Shown piece after piece: positions 19,329-27,308 of a stretch of DNA of 64,000 nt. The first letter of the stretch is position 1; each line of letters opens with the position of its first letter. Both the position numbers and the translations under genes were made by a program. The DNA lies in the NCBI GenBank assembly GCA_963836265.1, contig CAWIIO010000001.1:124001-188000 (forward strand), in the 5' to 3' direction. The notes beneath the pieces are model-generated. The model ran no database searches. It saw only the letters and a program-made list of their open reading frames with translations, and was not told the DNA's origin. This DNA is from CAIWHR01 sp963836265 (lineage in GTDB: Bacteria; Pseudomonadota; Gammaproteobacteria; Burkholderiales; Casimicrobiaceae).

Positions 19329-19360
19329 CGAAACGCGCCGCTTAATGGCGCGACGTTTCG
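19329..19360. terminator. Hairpin after the efflux operon
   Basis: CGAAACG-CGCC pairs with GGCG-CGA-CGTTTCG across a short loop, with a 3-base bulge. There is no long T tract, so intrinsic termination is uncertain; its position 5 bases after the pump gene suggests a 3'-end function. Confidence 0.4.
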
Positions 19361-19417
19361 GCGGCGAGCTTCGACAGCGGCGGGGCGTCGATCGTGCCTT
19401 GCGTACAATCACCGTTC

Positions 19418-19508
19418 GCCCGGGTGGTGAAACTGGTAGACACAGCGGACTTAAAATCCGCAGGCGCCCAATCGCGCCGTGCCGGTTCGAGTCCGGCCCC
19501 GGGCACCA
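19418..19508 (+). tRNA. tRNA-Leu (anticodon UAA)
   Basis: The acceptor stem GCCCGGG pairs with CCCGGGC, followed by discriminator A and an encoded CCA (19506-19508). The anticodon stem GCGGA/TCCGC encloses the loop CTTAAAA, with anticodon TAA at 19452-19454. The T arm contains GGTTCGAGTCC. The long variable arm (GCGCCCAATCGCGCC region) is typical of tRNA-Leu. Length is 91 bases including CCA. Confidence 0.96.
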
Positions 19509-19814
19509 GAAGACCGAACACAATCGCCACCAAGCGGCGCTAGTCCCGCGCCATCCGCTCCCTCGCCTGAGGCCGGTGGTCAGCGGACCATAGGACGAGG
19601 GCTCCGAAACCGCGATTGCGACGAATGCCCGCTATCGAGGCCGCGCCCCGCCGGAACGGGACCCTGAGCCGACATACGCGCCCCCGCTGTTGGCCGTAGG
19701 CCCGCTCCTACCTGACATTACGCGTGCGTCCGATATCGCGCGCGCGCTGCAGCGCCTAGGATCACAGGTAACACGCGGTCCCGTGCAGAAACCCGTCCAT
19801 ATCGAGGAGCAGGC
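19509..19814. other. Intergenic stretch after tRNA-Leu
   Basis: About 300 bases without a convincing gene. No integrase, attachment-site duplication of the tRNA 3' end or clear promoter was seen here. Confidence 0.5.
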
Positions 19815-20852
19815 ATGCGCAAAGCGATCACCGCCCTTGCCTTTTTATGTTGTTGCTCGACGACCTTCGCGCTCGCGCAGGTGGGCTTCGCGTTCCACAG
19901 CCCCGGCGTCAGCATCGCCGTCAGTGTGCCGGTCTATCCGGACCTCGTCCGCATCCCCGGCTACCCGGTCTATTACGCGCCGCAACTCAACGCGAACTAC
20001 TTCTTCTACGACGGCCTGTACTGGGTGTTCGTCGATGGCAACTGGTACGCAAGTCCCTGGTACAACGGACCCTGGCAGTTCGTATCCGACGATGCGGTGC
20101 CGCTCTTCGTGTTGCGCGTGCCCGTCAGGTATTACCGCGAGCCGCCGCCATTCTTCCGCGGATGGGCGCTGAACGCGCCGCCGCGCTGGGGCGAGCATTG
20201 GGGTGCGCGGTGGGAAGAGCGCCATCGTGGATGGGATCGCTGGAACCGCAGTGCCGCGCCTGCGCCGGCGCCGCTACCGAGGTACCAGCGGAACTACACG
20301 GCCAACCGCTATCCGACGAACATCGAAGAGCAGCGGACGCTTGAAAGCCGGAACTATCACTACCAGCCGCACGATCGTTTCGTGCAACAGCATGTGCAGC
20401 GTGCCACGCCCGTGCAAAATACGCAGGCGCAGCGGCCGACCACGCGGACCAATGAAGTGACTGCGGCGCGACAGGGTAGCTCGACACCGCAGCGTGCCGG
20501 CGGAACGCCGCCGCCGGTCGCGCGCCAGGCCAGGCCGCCCGGCCAGACGACGGCACCGCCGGCCGTTGCGCACCGCCACCCGCCGGTGACCGAACAGCAT
20601 GCGCAAGCGCCGCGCCCCGAGCAACGCGCTGCCGCGCCGCGCCCGGAACATCACGCCACCGCGCCGCGCTCGGAACAACGTGTCGCTGCGCCGCAACACG
20701 CGCCGCGGGCGGCGCCCGCGACCGCACGCGGGCCGGCCAAACCAGAGCAGGCGCAAGCGCATGCTCCGGAGAACAAGGGACAGGCGCAGTCCGCGCACCG
20801 CGGCAACGAGCATCCGCGCGCCGGCGAACGGCCGAACGAGCACAACGGATAA
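19815..20852 (+). CDS. Exported aromatic-rich protein with repetitive Pro/Ala/Gln/His tail
   Basis: A 345-residue protein. A signal peptide (residues 1-21, ending FALAQ) precedes a Tyr/Trp/Pro-rich core (YFFYDGLYWVFVDGNWY, residues ~64-80). From about residue 150 it becomes a low-complexity tail with imperfect repeats of the type RPEQRAAAP / RPEHHATAP / RSEQRVAAP. AGGAGC lies 5-10 bases before the ATG. The core resembles YXWxxW-type exported proteins of betaproteobacteria with no known role. The tail is probably unstructured and may bind the cell wall or polyanions. Confidence 0.8.
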   Translation: MRKAITALAFLCCCSTTFALAQVGFAFHSPGVSIAVSVPVYPDLVRIPGYPVYYAPQLNANYFFYDGLYWVFVDGNWYASPWYNGPWQFVSDDAVPLFVLRVPVRYYREPPPFFRGWALNAPPRWGEHWGARWEERHRGWDRWNRSAAPAPAPLPRYQRNYTANRYPTNIEEQRTLESRNYHYQPHDRFVQQHVQRATPVQNTQAQRPTTRTNEVTAARQGSSTPQRAGGTPPPVARQARPPGQTTAPPAVAHRHPPVTEQHAQAPRPEQRAAAPRPEHHATAPRSEQRVAAPQHAPRAAPATARGPAKPEQAQAHAPENKGQAQSAHRGNEHPRAGERPNEHNG

Positions 20853-21067
20853 AAACACGCCTTGCTCTCCGCGACCCAAGGCCACCTTCACGGGGTGACC
20901 TTCGTAGTTCGGTCGTGCGGGTCGATTCGACTGCAAGGTACGGAGCGTGAGGTGCGCCCGAGGATGGCTACAGCATCAGACGTTTCGCGCCGTGGCGGCG
21001 TCACGTTCGGTCGGAATACACAACGCGTCGGCCACCGAGCAACGGCTCGAGGCAAGACGCGAAGCCG

Positions 21068-21328
21068 TCAATGCGGCTCGTGGCCGTCCAGCTGGTCCTT
21101 GACCGCGGCCGGAATGGGCCCGCCGCCGGCGGCTTCGGAAATTTGCAGGATCGACTTCAACGCCAACACCCCCTCTTCGATCGCGTCACAAGCTTCGCGG
21201 GTCTTCTGCGCGGACAGGATCAACGTGTCGGGCGGGACGTCGCAATGACATGACAAGTCCAGCGCGAGCGCCGAGAGCGCGTCCAGGACCTTGCAGACCT
21301 CTGCCGCTGTTGCCGTGGTGGTATTCAT
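21068..21328 (-). CDS. Small hypothetical protein next to a receiver gene
   Basis: An 86-residue, mostly helical, acidic protein with Cys-rich LSCHCDVPP in the middle. No family is recognised. It follows the receiver-domain gene (21347-21769) on the same strand with an 18-base gap and is probably in the same transcript. The tidy spacing and ATG start favour a real gene. Confidence 0.6.
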   Translation of the reverse strand: MNTTTATAAEVCKVLDALSALALDLSCHCDVPPDTLILSAQKTREACDAIEEGVLALKSILQISEAAGGGPIPAAVKDQLDGHEPH

Positions 21329-21346
21329 GTCGTGTTGGAAGAGATG

Positions 21347-21769
21347 TCACCCGTGATTTCGATGCGGACCGCCTCGCCGTTGGTGCTCCCGGACGAGGGC
21401 ATTCACCACGCCGATCAGTTGCGGGATGTCGGTGCTCTTGTCGAAGAAGTAAGCTGCGCCAAGGCTCGCGGCCCGGTCCCGATAGGGCGCCATCGTGAAG
21501 TTCGTCAGCACCATCGCGACCGGCGCCTTGGGGCTTTGGCGCGCCACCGCTTCCAGCACGTCGAACCCGGTCCCGCTTTGCAGCATCAGATCGACAACGA
21601 TCGCGTCGGGCACACTCGCGGCGATTTCCGAGATGGCGACGTCGGCTCGGCCCGCGTGACCTACGATGGATGCGCCCGGAATATCGACAAGTATTTCCCG
21701 TAGTACCCGCAGCAGGATGGGCGAATCCTCGACCACGTAGATTCGGTACGCCAAATCCAACTCACCCAC
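21347..21769 (-). CDS. Stand-alone response-regulator receiver protein
   Basis: A 140-residue receiver domain without an output domain. Acidic pair in VVEDSPILLR, acceptor Asp in IVVDLMLQSGTGFDVL, switch Thr in VLTNFTMAPY, Lys in YFFDKST. Its YFFDKS/VLTN pattern makes it a paralogue of the two receivers at 4933-5298 and 5551-5925. It has a short polar C-terminal extension. No kinase adjoins it. Confidence 0.9.
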   Translation of the reverse strand: MGELDLAYRIYVVEDSPILLRVLREILVDIPGASIVGHAGRADVAISEIAASVPDAIVVDLMLQSGTGFDVLEAVARQSPKAPVAMVLTNFTMAPYRDRAASLGAAYFFDKSTDIPQLIGVVNALVREHQRRGGPHRNHG

Positions 21770-21958
21770 TCCTCCCTCTTCCTGCGACGGAAGCCGCAGC
21801 CTTCGTCATAGTCTAAGGGGCGGACCGAGCGGGAGATATAGGAAAGCGCCGATGCCGATGTAGGGGAATCCCCACAGATCGTCTTGCCGGCGGCCGGCTA
21901 TTGTCCATCGCGCGCCGCGCGCGACGGTTGGGGGCCGGAGCTCGGGGGGGCATCCAAA

Positions 21959-21990
21959 AATCGGGGTCAGGCGCGCGCCTGACCCCGATT
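21959..21990. terminator. Perfect 32-base palindrome, terminator-like, related to the GGGTCAG repeat family
   Basis: AATCGGGGTCAGGCGC followed directly by its reverse complement. Read on the minus strand it lies just downstream of the CHRD gene (stop at 22013) and runs into five T residues, so it can work as an intrinsic terminator for that gene. The GGGGTCAGG / CCTGACCCC core matches the ends of the dispersed repeats at 28483, 31651, 41912 and 44995. Confidence 0.6.
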
Positions 21991-22012
21991 CTTCCCACCT
22001 CTTACGGAACGT

Positions 22013-22447
22013 TTATGACTTCAGCTGACCGCGGATCTCTCCTCCGGGATGCGCCGCGCTATGCACGTTGACGTAAAGGTCGCCGGCCTTGAAGGCCTTC
22101 ATCTGCTCATCGGTGAGCTTTGCCCCCGCGCCGACGACCCAACTGCTGTCGCCGCTCTTCGTCAGCGGCACGATCACCGGCCCGTTCTTTCCGGGCGCAC
22201 CCATGTGAATATGCGCGGCCGTGGCCGCAACACCGCTCGTCGTCACGCTGCCCTTGACCGACATGTCGTCGCCGACCGTGATGGTGCCGCTGCCCGATGC
22301 GGCGGTCTGCACGGGCGGCACTTCCTCAGCGCCGGAGAGCGTGACCTTGACATCGGCGCCGAACGCGACGGGCAAAAACCCGGCCGCCAACGCCAGCACG
22401 ACCGCCGCCGCCATCGGACGCCAGACCGATTTCGAAGCCTGATGCAT
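22013..22447 (-). CDS. Exported CHRD-domain protein
   Basis: A 144-residue protein: signal peptide (residues 1-30, AAAVVLALAAGFLPVAFG) and one CHRD domain (about 33-143), recognised from VTLSGAEEVPPV, HIHMGAPGKNGPV and the ending YVNVHSAAHPGGEIRGQL. CHRD (chordin-like) domains occur in exported bacterial proteins of unknown role. The start at 22447 is set by GGAG 6-9 bases upstream and the signal peptide; the upstream extension is not plausible. Confidence 0.88.
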   Translation of the reverse strand: MHQASKSVWRPMAAAVVLALAAGFLPVAFGADVKVTLSGAEEVPPVQTAASGSGTITVGDDMSVKGSVTTSGVAATAAHIHMGAPGKNGPVIVPLTKSGDSSWVVGAGAKLTDEQMKAFKAGDLYVNVHSAAHPGGEIRGQLKS

Positions 22448-22673
22448 GCAAGTCTCCTCGAGTTTGTTGTAGACGCCGACTACCGTTGCAGGGCGGACGC
22501 GGTCCTGCGCACGATCCGGTGGTGCGGATGCGGCGCAGGGCATTGTCCCGACGCCCTGGGCTTCACGTAGAGGGAAGACCTAAACCGCGAACGACCGCAG
22601 CCCCTGCACCGCAATGCTAGCGTAGAACAGCGTGCCGGTGGCGGCTATTCCGGCGGTGCGCTCAGCGCGTCGA

Positions 22674-23333
22674 TCAGCGCCGCATGCCGGTCATCCGGGC
22701 AAAATCACCCATCACCTTCTGCATCTGGTCGAACGCGGTGCCGCCCGATGACATCACGCCCTGCATCGCGGAGACGACGTTCTGCATCTTGGTGAGATCG
22801 GGCATCATCGCGAGCGCCGCCTTGGCTTCCTTGGCGCCGGGGAGGCCGGCCGTCTGGTTCTCGACCAGCGAAAAGAGCCGTTTCTGGATCTCGACGATCA
22901 GGTCGAACATCTGGCTCCAGTAGCGCATCGACTGTTCGACGGCTTCCTGCGCCGCGCTTTGGCTCACCGCCATGAGCGACTGGACGTCGCCGGCCTCGGC
23001 GGCGCTGCGCGCCGTCCGCTTCTGCATCGAGCGCGCCTGCTCCTCGCTTTCGAATTGCAGCTTGCGCACCTTCGCCGTGCTTTCGATCGCGTTTTCGATC
23101 ACCTCGAGTGCGAGCTTGGCGTTCGCCCGATAGAGCTCGAAGGCCTGCTGGGGGGTAAGCGTCTTCGCGTATTTCGCGAGCTCTGCCGGATCGGGCATCT
23201 TGAACATCGCCGCCATTTTCCCTGCGGAGCTCGGTGCAGCCTTCGGGGCGGCCTTGGCCCGGGCTTTCGTCCTCTTCGCGGGCTTGCGCGCGGCGGGTGC
23301 GGCGGTGGACTTCGACGATGATTTCGCGGCCAT
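22674..23333 (-). CDS. Phasin-family protein (polyhydroxyalkanoate granule coat)
   Basis: A 219-residue protein with a Lys/Ala/Pro-rich N-terminus (residues ~8-38, histone-like AAPKAAP repeats) followed by a helical phasin domain (about 45-200) containing TPQQAFELYRANAKLALEVIENA and QSAAQEAVEQSMRYWSQM. Phasins coat polyhydroxyalkanoate granules. The basic tail might also bind DNA, as proposed for some phasin-like proteins. GGAG upstream fixes the start at 23333; the longer frame reading into the alcohol dehydrogenase region is spurious. Confidence 0.88.
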   Translation of the reverse strand: MAAKSSSKSTAAPAARKPAKRTKARAKAAPKAAPSSAGKMAAMFKMPDPAELAKYAKTLTPQQAFELYRANAKLALEVIENAIESTAKVRKLQFESEEQARSMQKRTARSAAEAGDVQSLMAVSQSAAQEAVEQSMRYWSQMFDLIVEIQKRLFSLVENQTAGLPGAKEAKAALAMMPDLTKMQNVVSAMQGVMSSGGTAFDQMQKVMGDFARMTGMRR

Positions 23334-23401
23334 GGTCAGCGCTCCTCTGGTGCGTGAAAGAAGGGGATTATCGAGGGCAAAGCACCCACTATTCGACGCC
23401 G

Positions 23402-24403
23402 TCAGCCTTCCGGCGTCAATACCGCCGCCCCTTCGATCTCGCCCGCGCGCAGGCGGGCGAGCGCATCGTTCGCGTGTGACAGCGTGTAGGTCTCCACATG
23501 GACCGAAAGCGGGATCGTCGCGGCGACCGCCAGGAACGCCTCGCCATCCCGGCGCGTGAGATTGGCGACCGAGCGGACCTGGCGCTCCCCCCACAGCAGC
23601 CGGTATGGGAACGAAGGGATATCGCTCATGTGAATGCCTGCGCAGATCACCGACCCGCCGGGCGCGGTCGCGGTCAGCGCGGCGGTGACGAGCGGACCTG
23701 CGGGGGCGAAAATCAGCGCGGCGTCGAGCGGCGTTGGCGGCAGCGCGTCGCTGCCCCCTGCCCAGTGGACACCGAGCGCTTTCGCAAATGCCTGCGCCGC
23801 ATCGTCTCCGGGCCGGGTGAACGCGTAGACCGTGCGTCCTTGCGCCAGTGCCACCTGCCCGATCAGGTGCGCGGCTGCGCCGAAGCCGTAGATGCCAAGC
23901 GTGCGGGCGTCGCCCGCCATCGCATAGGCGCGATAGCCGATCAGCCCCGCACAGAGCAGCGGTGCGGCATGGACATCGTCGTAGCCGCCGGGCAGCGGAA
24001 AAACGTAACGCGCGTCGGCGACGGCGCATTCGGCGTAGCCGCCGTCGAGCTGGTAACCGGTGAAACGCGCCTTCGCGCAAAGGTTTTCGCGCCCCGACAC
24101 GCAATAGCCGCAGTGGCCGCAGGTCCGGCCGAGCCACGGCACGCCGACCCGGGTGCCGACCGGCGGGCTATCGACGCCATCGCCATGGCCGATTACCGTC
24201 GCGACGATTTCGTGGCCCGGGATCACCGGCACCTTCGGATGAGGCAACTCCCCATCGACGAGATGGAGGTCGGTTCGACAGACGCCGCACGCGCGCACGG
24301 CGAGGAGGACCTGCCCCGGCGCCGGCGTTGGACGCGGCAGCGTGCGCAGCGCCAACGGCTGCCAGGGACCCTCGCAGACCATCGCCTGCATCGTGCCCGT
24401 CAT
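23402..24403 (-). CDS. Zinc-dependent alcohol dehydrogenase (AdhP-like)
   Basis: A 333-residue medium-chain dehydrogenase. Catalytic zinc ligands lie in CGVCRTDLH and PGHEIVA; the structural zinc site is the four-Cys block CGHCGYCVSGRENLC. The NAD-binding segment GIYGFGAAAHLIGQ is a variant of GxGxxG. Length and motif order fit the family. It oxidises an alcohol with NAD(P); the substrate is unknown. It lies between two phasin genes on the same strand. The ATG at 24403 has no clear ribosome site; the ATG at 24391 is an alternative. Confidence 0.92.
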   Translation of the reverse strand: MTGTMQAMVCEGPWQPLALRTLPRPTPAPGQVLLAVRACGVCRTDLHLVDGELPHPKVPVIPGHEIVATVIGHGDGVDSPPVGTRVGVPWLGRTCGHCGYCVSGRENLCAKARFTGYQLDGGYAECAVADARYVFPLPGGYDDVHAAPLLCAGLIGYRAYAMAGDARTLGIYGFGAAAHLIGQVALAQGRTVYAFTRPGDDAAQAFAKALGVHWAGGSDALPPTPLDAALIFAPAGPLVTAALTATAPGGSVICAGIHMSDIPSFPYRLLWGERQVRSVANLTRRDGEAFLAVAATIPLSVHVETYTLSHANDALARLRAGEIEGAAVLTPEG

Positions 24404-24472
24404 GGGCGTTACGGGTGGTCCCGTCGCTCGAACGGGGACACGCGCGCTGGCCTCCGCCCCGGCATCGCTGCC

Positions 24473-24880
24473 TCAGCGGCGCCAGCCCGGAACGGGAAGC
24501 GCAAACACGAGGTGACCGTAGCGGCGCCCCCATCGGCTGGCGGCAGCGATAACGCCCTCTCCGAGCGTGCCTTGCAAGCGCGCGGCAATGGCGAGCGCGT
24601 CGCGCATCGGGCCGTCATGCATGTTTTCGCTCGCATCGAGGAGCGTTTTCGATTGCGCGCGCGCGAACTCACCCCACGCGTGCGCGTTGCGGACCTGATC
24701 CGCGAATAACCGGTTGGCGGCAAACGACAGCGTGGCCAAGGCCGCCTCCGCGCCCGTGAACGGCAGGTTGCGCGACATCCGCAATGCGTCTTCCGCCGCG
24801 CGAAGAGCAGCCGGTTTGGAGGTGCTGGATCCGGCAGGATCGCCGCTTCGACCGGTGGCCTGACGAGACATCGCTTTCAT
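24473..24880 (-). CDS. Putative small phasin
   Basis: A 135-residue, helix-rich protein with no Cys. The start at 24880 (MKAMSRQ) follows GGAG. Sequence alone is weak evidence for a phasin, but amphipathic stretches such as FAANRLFADQVRNAHAWGEF fit. The palindrome TTGTGC-AAT-GCACAA in its leader (24896-24910) resembles sites bound by the PHA regulator PhaR in front of betaproteobacterial phasin genes, and a clear phasin lies nearby. The function is therefore inferred mainly from context. Confidence 0.6.
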   Translation of the reverse strand: MKAMSRQATGRSGDPAGSSTSKPAALRAAEDALRMSRNLPFTGAEAALATLSFAANRLFADQVRNAHAWGEFARAQSKTLLDASENMHDGPMRDALAIAARLQGTLGEGVIAAASRWGRRYGHLVFALPVPGWRR

Positions 24881-24895
24881 GATCTTCTCCAGGAA

Positions 24896-24910
24896 TTGTG
24901 CAATGCACAA
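24896..24910. promoter_or_regulatory. Palindrome TTGTGC-AAT-GCACAA, candidate PhaR operator
   Basis: A perfect 6-base inverted repeat centred on AAT, 16-30 bases before the putative phasin start, with another TTGTGC half-like site about 10 bases farther upstream. TGCA/TGTGC repeats in front of phasin genes are typical PhaR targets, so repression when no polymer is present is the likely role. The assignment is inference from symmetry and position. Confidence 0.4.
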
Positions 24911-25176
24911 TGCCTAGATTGTGCCTTGAATGGAAGGTTCCAAGACGAAGATTGCGCATTTTGCACCAATATGATGCGCTGTTCTTCGAATTTTGTTGCA
25001 GGTCGGGCGCCAGTCGTGACTGGATGCGGCGAGCGTGGGGAGACAACGAGGGCGATCGCCGGCCCTTCCACAGCGCCGCCAGCTCTCGCGTCACCGGGAC
25101 GCAGATCGCTGCAAGTCTCCGACGGCGCGGCGCACGCGGTCCTACGCTGGTGCAATCCGTTGCGGACACCGCGAAG

Positions 25177-25383
25177 TCATTGAAGCTTGATGTCGCCGTC
25201 GAAATGCACTTGCAGCTTCAGCCGGTCGATTTCGAGCGTCACGCGGGCCGGAAACGTTTCTGTGCCGCCGATCGAACCAGCGGCCAGCGCCCTGGTCACC
25301 GCCTGCTCGATCTCGCGCTGCGAGCTCACACCGACCATCTTCAGAAATTTGCGGATGCTGAGATTCAGCGCTTCTTCGTTCAT
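25177..25383 (-). CDS. Small conserved protein (DUF6494-like)
   Basis: A 68-residue soluble protein. The N-terminal helical half (LSIRKFLKMVGVSSQREIEQAV) is followed by a beta-rich end (VTLEIDRLKLQVHFDGDIKLQ). This pattern matches the small family catalogued as DUF6494, of unknown function. GGGAG lies 8-12 bases upstream of the ATG at 25383; the frame upstream is not coding-like. Confidence 0.72.
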   Translation of the reverse strand: MNEEALNLSIRKFLKMVGVSSQREIEQAVTRALAAGSIGGTETFPARVTLEIDRLKLQVHFDGDIKLQ

Positions 25384-25595
25384 CGCGGACTCCCGGTTGC
25401 ACGTAAGAATCAGACGGAAAACGCTGTCAGTCGATGTCGCTGTTAGCATTGTAGTCCAGCGCCTACGGGAACAGCTTCGCACGTGACGAGTCTATCGAAT
25501 AGCAGGCCTGCGTGTGTGCGGGAATCACGGCGAGGCAATGTCGTGGGACACCGTAACGGAATTTCGGGGCTGCAGAACAATTTGGAGAAACGAAC

Positions 25596-25802
25596 ATGAA
25601 ACCCGCGCATCTCGTTGTTGGGCTGGCACTCGTCGCCGGACTCGCAGGCTGCGCCGCGAGCCCCGAGCATCACGACGCCTACTATCGCGATGGCTATCAT
25701 TCGTATCGCTACCATGACCATGACGCCGATCGGCATGGCTACTACGGCTACTCGTACAACCGCTGGGATCCGTATGACATCGACAGCCATCGAACGAATT
25801 GA
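25596..25802 (+). CDS. Small His/Tyr/Asp-rich lipoprotein
   Basis: A 68-residue protein. Lipoprotein signal with lipobox LAGC (Cys at residue 19), then a mature chain of about 49 residues made almost entirely of Tyr, His, Asp, Arg and Gly. GGAGAAACGAAC precedes the ATG. The His/Asp content would suit metal binding at the envelope, but this is only a compositional argument. Confidence 0.72.
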   Translation: MKPAHLVVGLALVAGLAGCAASPEHHDAYYRDGYHSYRYHDHDADRHGYYGYSYNRWDPYDIDSHRTN

Positions 25803-25842
25803 AGGCGATGGGAAAAGAACCGGCGTGCGTTGCCAGGATCTC

Positions 25843-25870
25843 TTGACGGAGGCCCGTAACCGTCTATAAT
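25843..25870 (+). promoter_or_regulatory. lexA promoter (TTGACG / TATAAT)
   Basis: TTGACG (25843-25848) and TATAAT (25865-25870) separated by 16 bases, a strong sigma-70-type promoter. The start of transcription would fall about seven bases downstream, inside the palindrome at 25874-25897, as expected for an autorepressed gene. Confidence 0.75.
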
Positions 25871-25873
25871 CCT

Positions 25874-25897
25874 GGTACCGAATATACATACGGTACC
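25874..25897. promoter_or_regulatory. Putative LexA operator (GGTACCG-N10-CGGTACC)
   Basis: A perfect 7-base inverted repeat around an A/T-only-plus-C centre, overlapping the predicted start of lexA transcription. The same arms and spacing occur in front of dnaE2 (41467-41488). It differs from the Escherichia coli box CTGT-N8-ACAG, as expected for LexA lineages linked to imuA-imuB-dnaE2. Confidence 0.7.
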
Positions 25898-25900
25898 CGG

Positions 25901-26584
25901 ATGCCGCCTCGCTCCCACCGTCCCGTCGTCCCTCTCAAGAGAGTCCGGACCGCTCTGGGAGAGCCCCCAGCGCGTCTCACGGCCAGGCAGCAGCAGATTC
26001 TCGACTGGATCCGTGGCCACCTGGAAGCGACGGGCATGCCTCCCACGCGGGCGGAAATCGCCGCGGGGCTGGGCTTTTCGACGGCCAGCTCGGCCGAAGA
26101 TCATCTGCGGGCGCTCGCGAAAAAAGGAGCGCTGGAACTGACGCCCGGCGCGTCGCGAGGCCTGCGTCTCAAGGATATCCCCGGCATGCCGGTGCAGGGC
26201 GCGCTGCCGCTGGTGGGCCGCGTGGCGGCGGGCAGGCCGATTCTCGCCGTCGAAAACGTGGAGGCGAGCTATCGGATCGATCCCCATCTCTTCGCGCCAC
26301 GCGCCCACTACCTGCTGCGGGTGCGCGGCCAATCGATGAAGGATGCCGGCATCGTCGACGGCGATCTCCTCGCCGTGCACAAGACGGCCGAAGCGCGCTC
26401 GGGCCAGGTCGTCGTCGCACGGCTCGGTGAAGAAGTCACTGTCAAACGGCTGAAACGGCGCGGGCGTGAAGTGCTGCTGGTGGCGGAAAATCCCGACTTC
26501 GCGCCGATCGCCGTCGACCCGGGGAAGGGTTTTGCAATCGAAGGCGTCGCGGTGGGATTGATCCGCGGCGGAAAGGGCTGGTGA
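25901..26584 (+). CDS. lexA: LexA-type SOS repressor
   Basis: A 227-residue repressor/autoprotease. Winged-helix DNA-binding domain (about residues 26-90) with LTARQQQILDWI and PPTRAEIAAGLGFSTASSAEDHL; cleavage site Ala-Gly in VGRVAAGRPIL; catalytic Ser in RVRGQSMKDAGIVDGD and Lys in EEVTVKRL. It has about 25 extra residues before the usual LexA start, rich in Pro and Arg; no better start codon exists downstream. Its operator lies immediately before the ATG, implying autoregulation. The recognition helix differs from E. coli LexA, in line with the unusual operator. The next gene begins 4 bases after the stop. Confidence 0.92.
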   Translation: MPPRSHRPVVPLKRVRTALGEPPARLTARQQQILDWIRGHLEATGMPPTRAEIAAGLGFSTASSAEDHLRALAKKGALELTPGASRGLRLKDIPGMPVQGALPLVGRVAAGRPILAVENVEASYRIDPHLFAPRAHYLLRVRGQSMKDAGIVDGDLLAVHKTAEARSGQVVVARLGEEVTVKRLKRRGREVLLVAENPDFAPIAVDPGKGFAIEGVAVGLIRGGKGW

Positions 26585-26588
26585 AACG

Positions 26589-27185
26589 ATGAAGACCACG
26601 CGCAAGCGGATGCGCATGGCCGCGCTCGAGGATCTCCCGAATGTCGGCCCGGCGATCGCTGCCGATTTCGTGCGCCTCGGCATCCGCGCGCCGCGCGAGC
26701 TCGCCGGACGCGATCCTTATGCGTTGTACGACGAGCTCAATCGCATCACCGGTAGGCGTCACGACCCGTGCCTGCTCGACACGTTCATCGCGGCGGTGCG
26801 GTTCATGGACGGTGCGCCCGCGCGGCCGTGGTGGAAGTACACGGCGGAGCGCAAGCGCACGCTGGCGAAGCGCGCGTCACGCGCGGCGCCCGGGCCGGCG
26901 CGACCGAAGGCGAATGCCGCGAATGGCGAGACGAAGATCATCGGCGCGCGGCTCGCCATCGGTCCCGTGTCGAAACGGATGCTCGCGGCCGCCGGCATTA
27001 CGTCGATCGAGTCCCTGCGTCGCCTGGGCGCGGTCGAAGCCTATCGGCGCGTGCGCTCGCACGATCCCCGCGCGTCGCTCAACCTGCTGTGGACGCTCGA
27101 AGGGGCGCTGACCGGCCGGCCGTGGGAGGACGTCGCGCGCAACGACCGGCTCTCTCTCCTGCTGCAGCTCGGCAACCGATCCTGA
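26589..27185 (+). CDS. Helix-hairpin-helix (Cdd1-like) and TfoX C-terminal domain fusion
   Basis: A 198-residue protein. Residues ~10-85 resemble the Cdd1/pathogenicity-locus family, a helix-hairpin-helix unit (LEDLPNVGPAIAADFVRLGI, then ITGRRHDPCLLDTFIAAVRFM). After a basic linker, residues ~115-195 match the TfoX C-terminal domain (IGPVSKRMLAAAGITSIESL, LGAVEAYRRVR, LNLLWTLEGALTGRPW). Both halves are DNA- or protein-binding helical repeats. Placed 4 bases after lexA, it is almost surely co-transcribed and thus SOS-induced. A role in DNA repair or competence is inference. Confidence 0.8.
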   Translation: MKTTRKRMRMAALEDLPNVGPAIAADFVRLGIRAPRELAGRDPYALYDELNRITGRRHDPCLLDTFIAAVRFMDGAPARPWWKYTAERKRTLAKRASRAAPGPARPKANAANGETKIIGARLAIGPVSKRMLAAAGITSIESLRRLGAVEAYRRVRSHDPRASLNLLWTLEGALTGRPWEDVARNDRLSLLLQLGNRS

Positions 27186-27308
27186 CTGGGGCTTTCGGGT
27201 GGCGTGCGTTGCGTCTAAGCGGCGCGCGCCGCCCGACCTCTTTTTCATTCCGCGGGCCGAAATCCGTCCACGATCAAAAGCAAGGGCGCAGGGACCGAGT
27301 TCTTCGAG

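Noticed and set aside
16184..19408. 1074-codon open frame antisense to the RND pump gene
   Set aside because: High-GC third-position bias produces long antisense frames. Its translation is Arg/Asp/His-rich without motifs, whereas the plus-strand protein is clearly RND.
19418..19814. tRNA-Leu as an integration site for a genomic island
   Set aside because: No integrase nearby and no repeat of the tRNA 3' end was seen.
25800..25900. Canonical CTGT-N8-ACAG LexA box
   Set aside because: Not present; the symmetrical site is GGTACCG-N10-CGGTACC instead.
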